Part shown: one piece after another, positions 1 to 13,700 of the stretch
Layout: each line of letters starts with the position of its first letter
How positions within the stretch are numbered: position 1 is the stretch's first letter
Source of the DNA: Cheiracanthium punctorium
Lineage: Eukaryota; Arthropoda; Arachnida; Araneae; Cheiracanthiidae
Assembly: GCA_038373885.1 (NCBI GenBank)
Contig: JAWZYV010013563.1
Location: forward strand, 248,001 to 312,000
Direction: 5' to 3'
DNA: 64,000 nt
Program-made: the position numbers and the translations under genes
The notes under the pieces: model-generated
Seen by the model: the letters and a program-made list of their open reading frames with translations, nothing else
What the model was told of the DNA's origin: nothing
The model's database searches: none

Positions 1-3000
1 ACTGACAAGCGGTTTAAAATATTTTATTACTTGTTGGCATTAATTTTCACACATATTTTAACAAATGAATCGCAGTAGCTGCATTTTAATAGAGACATGT
101 GTGTAAATTATACAATTACGGCATTAAAAAAAGAGCAGATAAAAGTCACTAAGTCAAAACTTTTCCCCCTGCAAGCATAATATTCTTTTATATACATTAT
201 GCAGCTTCAATGAAATGCAGAAAACGAATAAACAATCAGCAGTGATTCTCCACACCCTTTGTTTACTTTAACGTTTTACACTACAATAAACACGAAAGCA
301 ATGGAATATATACGAAGGAAATCATTTCCCTTTCTTTCTACTGGCATTTAACGATATGAGGGTTACCAGAAACGGCCTAGTTGGAAGCGTCGCCAAGACT
401 ATCATTAAACAAAATTATTCTTCATCCAATAAATTTTATTTTATTTTTTAAAATTTGTATATTCAAGTTACTCAGGCATGACTACCTTAAAAAAAAAACA
501 AAAAAAAAAAAAAAAAAAAACACACCTCGTTTGAAAGCATACGAAAAATCAAAAGAAAGATTTACGCAATTGTCAAAATTAATTATTTCCACAAGCACAG
601 CTTGTAAAAAAAAAAAAAAAGTCTTGCTGCATCGAGGCCAGAAAGGGATACCAATACAATAAATTAGGGAAATAATAGTTAATGAGAGATTTAATATTTT
701 TTTAAACAGAAAAATTAAATAATACGAAAAATGGGAATTAATACGGTAAGCCATTTCCCCACAAATTATTTAAAATTAAAATAAACCAGACGAGACGTAT
801 CAATAATAAACATTAAGACATAGCATATCTAAGAAAAGTTACGGTGGAAAACAACGCAACACTCATTAATTAATATTTTAACAGGTAAAAGTACGTATGT
901 TTAAAAGAACCATAAGAGAAAATACTAGTTCAATACTTTGTCAATAGATGTCGCTAGCATTCAAAAACCTGAATATCGGAAGAATTCATACAATCAATCA
1001 AGCTAAGTACTTAGGGGGAAAACTATTGGGAAATAAGAAAGCGTAGTAAACAGCTCGAAAACAATATTTACAGTTTCTGAACAAGAGAAGGGTTTTGTTT
1101 GCGAATATTTTTGTGTTCTAGCAATCAATTCGGGAAGAGTGGACTTAAAATTTATCATTTAAGTATATTACGAAACAATATTTTAGTAAAGTGAAAGTGA
1201 ACATTTTATTGTAAGCATATATTTTTTACGTAAAACTTTTTATGAAAAATTTGAAATGTGTTACAACTTTATTTTAATTTAATAAAAATATTTTGTTCAA
1301 TCAATACTGTAATTTGCTTATATTTATATCATAAAACAAGTCACATTTATAATATTGCACAAATAAGATATTAAAAAACTGTATCTTCATCATAATTAAA
1401 TATTAAAATAAATTTATAATAAATAAATAAATTTACTACAATTTATAAAAATTTAAAGCAGTAGTTATTTATTAATTTATTTATTTTTAAACTGCTTCAC
1501 ACACACACAAAATAATAATAATACAGGTTTTTTCAAATTCGGACTTTCTAAAATCCGAAAAAAATTGGATATTAAAATAACATTAACAATAAATTTGTAT
1601 TCTAACGGAATTTTTTAAAGACTTTATTGGATGTATTTTGGAAAAAGAAATATTGTGTGTATATTTATACAATTTCTCAATAAATGTGGGGTTTTTTAAT
1701 TTTTTTAAATTCAAGAAAGGCAAGTCCTTAAAAAAACTTTCATTGGTTATTACAGTTTTTAGAACTCAAATTAAAGGATTTATATTATCCGGAAATTATT
1801 TTAATCTGGAGTCGGTTAAATCCCACCGCACCGATAGCGGATTTGAGAAGTTCTACTGTAGGTACAAATCCCGGAATACAATCACACACACAATTTCTTA
1901 AATTTTACTTTACTTATGTAAGATAGAAAAAGTTGCATAAATACTCGAGAGTAATTTAAATTTATCTTTTAAATTAATATTTTACTAGGAAATATATTCA
2001 ATATAGAAATATAAACTTAATGTATAATTTTATAAGAAAAAGCAGCAAAATTTATATCGCTTAATGCCAAATAAATTAAGCATAAAACGTTCAGTTTCTA
2101 ATTTTTTATAAATCGAGTTAAGATTTAGAATAATTTGAATTGCTCTAAAAAAATAGTAGACGAAAATTCTACAGTTTCCTTCTACCTTATTTCATATATT
2201 CTGCACAGCAATCGTTTATTCACACAAAGTAAAAACTTTATAAATAATTCAAACATATTTATACATTACACCTATTTTGAACAAAACTGTGTACTAGGCA
2301 TATTCTTAGGAAATAAACCCATTTAATGAATTTATTTATTGTCGCTACAGAAATCGAACACTCATCGTAGCAACCAGAAAAATTTAATAATGCTTCAATA
2401 ACATAAATAACTAAAATCACGGAACTTCAATCAGGAACTCGAGAAGAACATAGTCAATTTTCGAGGTTACAACACTAAAAGGGAAATAATAATAATAAAA
2501 AGATGGATAAATTATGAGCCACAAAAGAAAAAAAAACAGAAATAAAAAATCAAATAATAAAAAGTTATTCTCTTCTCGGTTGTTTAGGATTAAGGTTAAA
2601 GCCGGTGAAGCGAAATATTCGACAGATGAGGGGAGAGAAGGGTGGTGTTCTGGAAGTCGAAGAACAAAGACTTAACTAAATAATAAGAAAAATAAAATAA
2701 AGAAGGGAAAGCGTGATTGCATTTACAAATAAAAGGCAATGGAGTAAGCAGGGAGGGAAAGACATAATAACCCTCCCTACTTTAAGAGTTCAAAAAAACA
2801 AGTACAAGTAATGGCATATGATAGGTGCATTCAGGTGATCTGCGGTAACTGTGGTTTGGGCGCTTCCAAGACGTGAGGTTAGCAAGATCTTGATTAGCCG
2901 TTTAAAAGGAAAAAAAGGCCATTTCTTAGAAGTTAAACACATACACACATAAGAATATTTTATAATCATTTATATTTGAATTATATCAATGCATGTGTAC

Positions 3001-4857
3001 AATTATACCGATTTTGCTCTATATTACCTGTCATTAAAACTGATTATAATTAAGTAGTAAAAGCAGATAGAGATTTTATTGGATTTCTTCTTGCTTTCAA
3101 AAATGGGCAAAGAAAAAAAAAAAAAAAAAAAATCTAAACGCCCGTTATACGCAAATATGAGGCGGCAAAAAGAAAAAAAATTTAAAACAATTCAAAATAA
3201 GAATTTTGAATATAAGATCTCGAAATTCAACACTGTTTATTTCCAGTGTAAAAATTATTAACTTTTAATTGCATATTTTCAGAACACTTACAAACTATCA
3301 TTAAATTATGAATAAAAACTTATGTTTAATTTCTAGCCTTTTTTTTATGATGTACTATATACCTTTAGTTCAGATTACATGTGAAAACTAATAAAGCATG
3401 ATTATCAGTGTAAATGGTGTATTTCAAACAACATTCATAATAAAATAAAATTTTAATAACAGCGAACTGCTCGCAGCTTACAGATGAGTATATGTGCTTG
3501 AATCTACCAAAAAAGAAAGAATATCAGCTTTAAGAAATAAATATTATGATCAATTAATACACACCATACCAATATTTATGCATAGAAACTCGAGAAATAT
3601 TATCTAATTCCAATAAACAGTGGTATGAAAACACACAGATATTTTTAACCTCTTTTCATTTTAAAAGATCATCAATGCCACCTCTTTATTGGTCTCCTTT
3701 ATGACAAGGGTAATTAAATGCTCAAAAAGGGCAAAAAAGAAAACCGGTTGCTCTAATAATAACATGACAAGGAAAAGCGCAATTATTTTCAACTTACAAG
3801 GGCATAGGGGCACATTACATTTCATTTCTCTTCGCACCGCTATAACACAAGCGGTACTGGATCAGCACCTGTCAGTGGGATCTTAAAAATATGAAGGCCA
3901 CAAAAGCCATTTGCTTAAAAGGAAGATACTGACTGATTAATAACAGATAGTGTTTCGACAACAGTATTTTCGTGAATGTAACATTCATTCTCAGATTTCT
4001 ACACTGGAAATAACTAAGCATAATTATTATTTATTTATTTCAAAAGAGATAAAAATAATTAGTGTACAGATTCGGATGGATGGTTTTCTGTTTATAAAGT
4101 GATGTTTTATCTTATAATAAAGGGAGGGGGGAATATATACTAGAATAAAAAAGAAAATGAAACAACAACAAACATTTTTTTAATGTTATTGTTTTAACAG
4201 ACAAGTAAAAAAAAAATCAAAATCAGTGATGATGTCCAGTTTTCCGCGCTTTCTTAAGTTTGACCAAAAATAAGGCGCTAGCTATATAAAAGAATGAGGA
4301 CTAAATGCATTTTCCAATAGCAGTTTACAAAATTTCAAAAGAGATGATTTGTGTGTATTTTATAATAAAGTTTATGCATATTCTTGACTTTGTCTTGGAA
4401 TAATCTGAAAAAAGTTCTAACTCAGAACTCAGAGTAAAAAGTTTTTGAGGTTAATTCGTGTAATTTGAAATATAACATTTAATTATAAAGACTAGCTATA
4501 AAATAACATTATGAAAATATGAATGTCATACAAATTAATAGTCACAAGGCCTCGTAGATGGTAAGAAATTGGAGCATTTCCTAGCGAGTATCCAGCGGCA
4601 CTATTGAGAGTAATATTTATTTGTTCGATTTCATAAAATGTATCATTCAACGACTAAGAACTACGGACGCTGTTCTATTATGCTCAGCAAAACTATTACT
4701 TGAATTTATTCCTCCGCCCTCAACGAATGATACAACAGGAAATTAGAAAGAAATAAAGAATACAGAGAGGGGCATACTGTTAAATAAAATAGCAGCAGAA
4801 GGAAAGCTCGGCTTAACTTTCTCCAATCTATCTTTTCTGCTTCTGCTCCTTTTTGAT
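1..4857. other. No gene recognised
   Basis: A+T-rich non-coding sequence with poly-A tracts (about 489..520, 607..620, 3113..3131). The short open frames here are lysine- or phenylalanine-rich products of those tracts. Nothing recognisable otherwise. Confidence 0.6.
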
Positions 4858-5547
4858 TTCCAGGAGAAAACTTTGGTCGTTTGCAGTCTAAATCGATAAA
4901 AGCCTCCGAGATCTATATCTCTCTTGAAATCGCATCGATATTGTGTTTTACTACTTATCGAAAGTGGTAGATTATAAATAACAGTTTTTATTTATTTTAA
5001 AAAGGTGCATGATCTAAAATTCTCTTGTACTACGATGAGTATGGAAATTTTTGCATGGGAAGTTTTAAGCATATTCCAGGAGAAAGCATATAGTTCCAGG
5101 AGAAAACTTTGGTCGTTTGCAGTCTAAATCGATAAAAGCCTCCGAGATCTATATCTCTCTTGAAATCGCATCGATATTGTGTTTTACTACTTATCGAAAG
5201 TGGTAGATTATAAATAACAGTTTTTATTTATTTTAAAAAGGTGCATGATCTAAAATTCTCTTGTACTACGATGAGTATGGAAATTTTTGCATGGGAAGTT
5301 TTAAGCATATTCCAGGAGAAAGCATATAGTTCCAGGAGAAAACTTTGGTCGTTTGCAGTCTAAATCGATAAAAGCCTCCGAGATCTATATCTCTCTTGAA
5401 ATCGCATCGATATTGTGTTTTACTACTTATCGAAAGTGGTAGATTATAAATAACAGTTTTTATTTATTTTAAAAAGGTGCATGATCTAAAATTCTCTTGT
5501 ACTACGATGAGTATGGAAATTTTTGCATGGGAAGTTTTAAGCATATT
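4858..5547. repeat. Perfect 236-bp tandem repeat, 2.9 copies
   Basis: Copies start at 4858, 5094 and 5330; the third stops at 5547, about 18 bases short. I saw no difference between copies. TTCCAGGAGAAA occurs at each copy start and again 20 bases earlier, at the end of the preceding unit, so microhomology or slippage across it could have made the array. Each unit has two ATCGAT sites plus a CTTATCGAAAG, but no open frame of note. Perfect identity means a very recent expansion or an assembly duplication. Confidence 0.95.
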
Positions 5548-8500
5548 TGGACTGAGCAAGTAAATTCACAAGTAAAACACAGATAGATGCCTATATCTTG
5601 AGTCAATTAGTATGGATGTAAGTTCACAACAATCAATGGAATATTAAGTTTTGATGCGTCAATCAAGTTTGTTAAATATTTTACTTAATGAAGTTCTTTT
5701 TAAGTAATTATTTAATGTAGTCAATTTTTTAAAATGCTAAATTACTCTAAAGCGGAAAAATTAAAATTTATAATGCAAACATCAAAATTTAAATAACAAT
5801 GAATTGAATCTGCTGCAAGTACAGTATGGATTTAAAATATATATATACAGAAAGATTTTTCAAGATAATTATAGCTTGATAATTGCAGCTTATTCATATA
5901 AAATAAATGCTGGCTAGTTTTTCTTAAGGCAATTCACTGCACTGCTATTTTATTTTAACTATTTTAAAGCTTTCAAACAGAGATATATTCTAATCCGGCT
6001 CTTTTTAATGTGGATATTATCAACATGTAATACATCTTGATAAAACTTCGTTTAGATTAGACATAAATGGAATTAAAAAAAGAATAGTATTGGTGTACCT
6101 TAAATTTATCATCAGTACTTTATGTTAACGAAATATGATTACAATAATGTGTTTTCCTCCCTCCCATCAGCGTTCATACAAAATTATTTACTTGGATCAT
6201 TTAACTTTTTTCTTTCTTTTTTTCATCGCATATAATGCAAAAAGATTAGTTAAAATGCATTCATCAAAGCACAAATGTAAGTTTTATTTTAAAGTAGGAA
6301 ACAACTGACACTCATTAGGCATTTTTATAAAGGGGGTGAATAGGAAGGGAAAATTAAATACCGTATCCAGAATGCAATTTATCCTGAAACGAAACGCAAA
6401 AGGGGGATAAAGTAAGTCAAATTACATCACCCTCCCTCAAGAGGATTCATAGAAGAGGATGGAGGATGCGGCGGGGAGCGAACTCGCAACATTAAATGAA
6501 AGCAGAGTTGCCGTTTTAGAAACCGCCACCCTCGTTCTCTGCGCCGTAACTTGGTACATAAAGACGCGAGAAACAAAAAAGAAATTTCTGAATTTGATTT
6601 CGTGTACCTGAACACGCTGGGAGTGTAGCAGTTTTCGCCTTCTTTAAAGATAAGCACAATACATTCATCATTGTTTTATTTTATTTTATTTATTTTATCG
6701 ACTGAAACGATAACATGCAAAACGAATACAGCATATGATTTTGTCTACGAAAAGTGCTTTAAAATGTATATTATCTTTATAAATATAAATAAGTTACATA
6801 GGAGATCAGAATATTGCTATTAAAGTCTGGATTTTTTTTTAACCTTAAAATCTCTAAAAATGCCCTTAAAAAATGTCCTAATAATTAAACTAAAACTTCA
6901 ATTTCAACTAATTCCTTACTAAAAACAGATTTTGCTGTATCAAAATATATTTATTCAAAGAAACTGACTTTAACACAGTAATATTTGAAATAAACATGTT
7001 AAAATAATAAAAAGAAGAAGAAAAAAAATATTTACACCTGACAGTTTATTGACATCTAACTAAAATATATTTAAAGAGAGAGCTAAATATTCATTAAAAT
7101 TTGAAAATTGAAAATAGTAAATGCTAAACTCCGATATTACTGAAGAAGGTAAAATAGATTGACAATTAAAATTTTACATTTCTTTAAAAAAAAAAGCTTT
7201 AAAAACAGACAACCCCCTCTAAAAAAATAAAATTTTAAAATATCATAAAATGCAAAATAATGCCTTGAAATCTCCAAAAAAAAAATACCCTAAAAATTTT
7301 TTTCATAATGCCCTAACAGAGTAAAAATGAAAAAAAAAAAAAAAAAAAAAGCAAATGTTATCCAAATTCAGGCTATACTTATTACAATCCCTCAAAATAT
7401 CTGGAAAAATTCTAAGCTTTAAATAATTTTATAAGAAACATACTATATTACCTACATGTATTCAAGCAAATGAAAATTCTTTCATATAGCTCCATAAAAT
7501 CTGAACCTGCAAAAATTCCCCAGTCATACAAAAATACGATGACATTGAATAACAATGATAAATCGGAAAAATGACTATTAACATTGGAACCGTTGACAAT
7601 TGACTGCTATAGGTAATAACCATTGTTCGAAGGTTCGTAGTACTACTTATTCACTACATTGTCTTGTCTTTATATGACTAGGGGTGGTAGGTGACAATTA
7701 ATATTTTTTCCGTTACAATTTACATTTATTCTAGGCGATTGAAGTACGCACTTGTATTTAAATGGATATAATAATGTTTTTAGACATACGAATTAACAAT
7801 TAATTTTTATTTATTTATTTTCGCGATATTATAATAAAGGATGTATGAAAAAATAAGATTTATTTCATTAGCAGCAAAAATAAATATTGAATATCCACAA
7901 TAGGGGAAAAAAAAATATAGCAATACTTAAGCTCAGTGTTCACAGGTGAAACGTGAAAAATGATGAAATAATTGTTATACATGAAAAAAAAAAAAAAAAG
8001 AAAAATCAATAATAATTAGCAAGAAAAAACCTATACTTTAAATCTGTGATTTTTCTTTTGTTTATTTTCACTAACCCCTTACAGAAAGGAAGAGGGGATT
8101 TTTTATTTTATTATTATTATTATTATTTTGTCCAGTGGGAAAAATATTTGAGCACTGATTAAATAGTTTTAAGACTTTTTTTTTAAACTTGCTAAGGCTT
8201 GATTACACCTTTCCTCTCAACAACACTTTCAAAACATATATTTAAGTTAAGGCAAAGAACAGGTTAAAATAATTACTTTTATTTATTTTACACAGCATTA
8301 ACAATTGAAGTTAATGAAGAACTGCATACTGACGCTTCTCTCTAAATGACAGAGCATTTGCAATTACATAAATAAAGTAAATAACGAAAAGAGAACAACT
8401 GATTTAAATGTAATTACCAGCAAACTATTTAAACATCCTTGGAAAAGTGGAAGAGACCGGAAATGTTTCTGAAGACAATTTAGATAGTTATTCTTTACCT

Positions 8501-9812
8501 TCCATCACTATACCTCCAAACCACAAAGGCTAGTTTTATAACTCATTCAGTCCCATTGGAGGACGATCAGCCAAATACTGAAGATGGCTGAAGAAGATTC
8601 ATCTCCAGTTCTCTTCGAGTTGAGGAAAAAAATTGTTTTTGTAATGACACCATAATATTTTTTATGTAAATAAAGTGGTATACAACGACATAATTTAATG
8701 TTTTATGTTAAAATTTGCGATTTTTTTTTCTAAAATCTTCTACATGATGTTTTTAAAAACAATTTTTAGTGTGCGGGGTACCTTCCGCATGCTTCACTAA
8801 ACTTAACTATTGTCGTCTCACATTAACAATAAAATTTAAAACCTTGGCAGCATCTCTTAATGTACATTTTTTGCTCTTAGAAATAAATACATCTTAGGAT
8901 AATCAATAGATTAAAAAATAAGCAGCACCTCAAATTAAACGTTAAACATGAACAGGGTTAGGAAGAACCCGGTCGCCCAGGCGACTAAAATATATCCCTT
9001 GGTGACTACTTTTCCTTTACATTGATATAATTCAATATATATATATATATATATTAATGTAATTAATGATTCGGATGTTAGAACAATAATTTTAAAATAT
9101 AAAACCTCTTTAACATTTTATTCATTTCTTAATTAAGCTGAATAAATTTCAGTCCTGTAATTATTATACGAGTAACTAGGTGATTCTATTAAAACATATT
9201 TTATTTATATTATTAGTATATAACATTACTTATTTAAAATAAGTATAAATACGATAAAATTGATTGAATATTTTCCCCCTTGATCTGAACTTCACTGCTT
9301 TTCAAATGCAAGAATAATAACTATAGACATCGATGCTAAAAGTAGATTGCTTCCATAAAGAACATTTCCACTATGATGGAGGACATTTTTATTGATTTTG
9401 CAATCTATCAGGTGAATGTTTTGAAGAGGGGGGAAAAAGAGAGAGAAGAAACAGTTAGGCATTTTGGCGACTTCACTGCCGCCTCCAACAGCCATTGCAG
9501 AATAAAGATTATGATGACCGTCATATATTTCATATATTTGGTGTCTAACGCTGTTTTAGATGCTGCATAACTAAAAATATTTAGATATTTTAAATATAGG
9601 ACACTAAATTAATTAGAATGAAATTCATTCCGCCATCACTGAAAGTTAGTCTTAAAAATTAAAATTCCAATTAATCGTTTGCGTTGGCGTTGTTTATTGC
9701 GTTTATTTCATACTTAAAACAGAAAGGTATATCAAAAACAATTACACCAACAAAAAAGAAATGATTGATTGATTTTTGTTGATAAAAGTATAAAATGTCT
9801 AAATAACTAATT
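5548..9812. other. No gene recognised
   Basis: A+T-rich non-coding sequence with a poly-A run (7330..7350), (TTA)n near 8110..8128 and a short (AT)n near 9036..9052. Apart from the possible SINE fragment at 6429..6548 I see nothing. Confidence 0.6.
6429..6548 (-). mobile_element. Possible degraded tRNA-derived SINE fragment
   Basis: On the minus strand, GGTGGCGGTTTCTAAAACGG (A-box-like) is followed by a foldable GCAAC...GTTGC pair. Next is GCGAGTTCGCTCCCCGC, which reads as a T arm (4 of 5 stem pairs, TTC loop start) and matches the pol III B box at about 8 of 11 positions. The stretch is GC-rich against its flanks. It is too degraded for a working tRNA, and neither a poly-A tail nor flanking duplications were recognised. 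Confidence 0.3.
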
Positions 9813-9820
9813 ACTTAAAT

Positions 9821-9989
9821 GAGGGACTTGACCTATGAGGGGTGTGTTACGTCCCTCCTGGATTTTTGTTAATTTCGGAAATTTGGAATTTTTGTTAATT
9901 GGATGTCAACAAGTTAAGCAATTTTCTGATATATTCTACTATTTTACTTTTTGTGTATCCCTCGAAAATTTTTTCTTGCTACGTCCCTG
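9821..9989 (+). mobile_element. Non-autonomous hAT-type element, CAGGGACGTAGCA family
   Basis: An exact 8-bp duplication ACTTAAAT flanks this 169-bp segment (9813..9820 and 9990..9997). The right end reads GCTACGTCCCTG and the left end GAGGGACTTGACC, a degraded inverted repeat. The ends resemble the CAGGGGCGTAGCC family at 26310 and 32160, but the interior differs. It has no coding capacity. The intact duplication alongside a mutated left terminus indicates an older insertion. Confidence 0.8.
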
Positions 9990-10549
9990 ACTTAAATAAA
10001 AAGTTTTTCTTGGATTTTGAAATAAATAAATAGATGTGTAACTACAACAGAGTACATAAACCAATGAGTTCAAAATAAAGGACACAAAAGGTAGATAATC
10101 TGTCACGTAAATTCTAGACTATTATTTCTTCCAGGGAAAAAAAAAAAAAAAAAAAAAAACCTCAAGTTAGTAATTCACTAAACTTGCCGATTACAAAATA
10201 CAAACATTAATCATAAATATTTTATCCGTTTAGGCGGTCAATTCCTGTGATTCAATACACGTTTTATACAGCAATAAAAAAAAAGGCATTTCATTTAATA
10301 ACTATTTCGGTACAGTTTTTAAAATGCCCCACTTGATCTCAATTAATTAACTTGATTAATTGGGAAATTTGCAATAAAACATTTAATATATGATGATTAA
10401 GAATCATGAACACTGACGAAACATTTTTTAATAAACAGCTTAGAAGTGAGGAGTATAAAGGGAAACAATGTTTTACAGCGACAATTCTATTTTTGGATTG
10501 GACCATTTCACAGAAATAAGTAAACCACATTAAATATTTCGCGCACGAC

Positions 10550-10700
10550 ATGTGAGGCGGCGTACGCATACAGCTGGCATTTATTTTACCTAATGATAAT
10601 GACGAAAGAAGAGACCACGGCTGAATAAAAACTCCGATGGAACAAAGGGAGGTCCTTTATTTTGGTGACGTCACCACAACAGCTGACATGGCATTCAAGA
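10550..10700. promoter_or_regulatory. Candidate intronic regulatory block: CRE palindrome plus E-boxes
   Basis: GGTGACGTCACC at 10664..10675 is a 12-bp palindrome containing the full cAMP-response element TGACGTCA. An E-box CAGCTG lies at 10680..10685 and another CAGCTG near 10571. The block is less A+T-rich than its flanks. The motifs are seen directly; enhancer activity is inference. Confidence 0.3.
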
Positions 10701-13700
10701 TGCTGGTTTGGAGAAATCGTCGAAAAATGAGTGCAACTGGGGAAAAAACTAATGGTGCAAGAAAGTAGGACAGGGATAAATATAAACAGAAAACGATATA
10801 AATTCTTATGCAAACAGTAAGATAGAGAATTTTTATTTAACTTTTATGTTTTAGCTTCGTCATCTCAATATCGATTTGAATAAATTTACCTATGTAATTA
10901 AAATATAATTTATACGATTAGCAATGAATACGTTAAAAAAGAATTAGGCAATTAATCTACTGGCAGGTGGCAAAAATTGTAAAAAGAGGGTTAAAAATGG
11001 CAAAAATTAAATTAATCATTTCTAATACACAATAGTTATTGAATATCACATTCTATTATAATGATGTATCTATCTGTATAAAACTTGATGATTTTTTTTC
11101 CCATCTTTGTTCAGTTAAAATATTATACTTTAATTAAAATAGTGTAGTTCAATAAACATACTTTTGAATGTTTTAAACAATCAATTACATTTTCTACATG
11201 CTTGATTTACAGTTTTATGAGTACGCACTCAAATATTTACACTAAGAAATTAAATTCAAATATAGTTCTTTTATAAATTCTTTTTGAAAGTACAATACGT
11301 GATATTCATAACATTCTTTTAATAATGTATAGGGCCTTTTAATTAGACTGCTAAACTTGTAGATTTTAAATACTTAGCATGCAATAATTTTTCTGTTCGT
11401 AAAAATATTTTTCTTTTCTTTCTTTCCATTTTTCTTTTAAAATAATGTAAAATTTCAAATAGACTTCCAACAAATACTTCTGCAAAACAGGTTAATTTCA
11501 ATAATTTTCTATGCTTAGGCAAAAAAAAAAATTAGTTTATGCAGAAATTACAGAATTGAAATTTTAAAATGTCTATTTTTAATAAAAATTTGTAGTATTT
11601 CCGTTTATTACAAATTGGATGCATTTAAACTTCACCACTTCTCTGCATATTTTGTTTCTTAACTGAATAAGGTAAGATTCTTTATGATTTGAAATATTCA
11701 TCAACTTTTAAGAAATGTAAATTAAGAATTGATTAAAAGAGTTTAATTATCTCTTTTAAAGTATCAAATTTTATATCAGTGATATATTTAATTAATAAAT
11801 TTATATCTTTATGAGATGTGTAGCACTTTAATTATGTATCTATCTACTGACGGTACTGAATTACTCTAAAAATAAAATTGTTTAAAAAAAATTTTTTTTT
11901 TAATTATTGATTCAAACCAGAACTTGTATTAGAATACAAAAATGTTTAAACAGCTATTATTCTTTGTTCCATAATAATAAAATTTAAAAAGATTTTCTAT
12001 TAAATGCATGCTAAAGTAAGATGTCACGTTCCATTTTATTTTATACCAGAATGCCATAAAAATAAGGAAACGTAATATTTTAATACAATAATTATAAACT
12101 TCTGAAATTAATTATAAATCATTAAAATCCGGACACAAGAAGAAATGCAATTTCTTTAAGAATCCAAGAATTATACGTTTCAAAGTACCAAATTTTATTT
12201 CTGTGGTGTTACTAATTATAATAAATTTGTTTCTTTATAAAATTCGAATCAATTCATAATTTTGTAAGGATTAATAAAGTTCAAAAACATTTTTACTGAT
12301 ATTCTTAATACTACTTTCGTAGGAAAAAATATACTTATCTAATGTAACATAACAAATTTTTATTTTTGCCGTTTCGGTAAAACTAGCAAAGCACATTGGG
12401 TAAGATTAAGTATCTAGCCAATATTCGAATATATTAAGCAATGTAAATTCACGAACAAATCCGAAAGCTACAACAGATAAATTAATGTTTCCCATAGAAC
12501 AATGTCACTTCATATAAGAACAGGCGCTGACGATTGAGTTTCCGACCAATTAATGAGCGTTCCAGATTTAGAAACTTTCCTCCCACCCCCCTTTTCGGGA
12601 GGAGAACCGTTTAGAAAGCAGCCTGGCAAATTCTTTTAAAAAACGCTGATTCAATATTAGCTCTAGACGGGTCTTCCATTCAATTTTTGTCGGCTCTCTT
12701 GCCAAGAATGCTATAACTCTGAGGAATAAAATTTCTTTTTTTCCTTTAACAGTTTTCGATTATGTTCAGCTTGAAATGAATAATTAGTAAATAAAAAGAA
12801 AAGTATATCCTTAATCCTGAGAATTTAAAGAAGCTTTGAAATTTGTTATGTTTGTTCCTGGAATGATTGCTACAGAGTAATTAAGATATTTCGCTGAATA
12901 CTTATTTGTTGCAGCGAGATTAATTCTGAATTATTCTATTAAATACATCTTTAAGTGAGGCATCATGTTTCATTTTATTTTAGGTACCAGAAATGTCGTA
13001 AAAATGTGGAAACGAAATATTTTTATACAATAATTCAGCCTTGAATGATGAATATTTTTGATTCATATTACATAATGTCAACCTAAAAATAAAATAATAA
13101 TGATAATTTAAAAATTCCCGAGATTTACGTTATTATAACATTAAATCAAATAAATCCTGACTAATAAAAATGCATTTTTTAAATAGAGTATAATAATTAA
13201 TTTGAGTCTATTAAATATCTTACATTCGACAATGCAAATTACATTTCAGCTAATATTTTAAGATTATTTCACAAATCAGTTTTAGAATAACAGTATTTTC
13301 GGTGTTCGGGGTTACTTGACCTAATTTTCATACGCAAGTTGGAAAAGAGTTCAACTGATTTGTCCGTTGAAAAAATGGTACTTCTTTTTTAAGTAGAAAG
13401 TTTATGAAAAACTAAGTAGAGTATTATAAGTAGAATTTTGAAATAAATTATTTTTTCTATTTATTGACAAGGAAAAATAAGTCAATTATTTACAAAAATA
13501 TGTTTAAATCACAATTATTGTATTCTATTTTAAACAGTAAACTCTTAAGAAAATTTCAACAAATAGTTCAAACATTTTCAAATTAAAAACTTAACAAAAC
13601 GATCATTCGCAAATTACTAGGCTAAACAATAATCAAATACTCATTAATAGTTCTGGTGCTATTAAATACCATAAAAATTAGGCACAAAATATAAATAAAT

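Noticed and set aside
381..754. Overlapping 90-codon frames on both strands
   Set aside because: They are carried by poly-A/poly-T tracts that encode lysine or phenylalanine runs, with no domain or splice context.
10586..10813. 75-codon minus-strand frame resembling a small secreted Cys-containing peptide
   Set aside because: The hydrophobic start and a few cysteines are suggestive of a toxin-like peptide, but there is no cysteine framework, propeptide or stop-context support. Chance is likelier.
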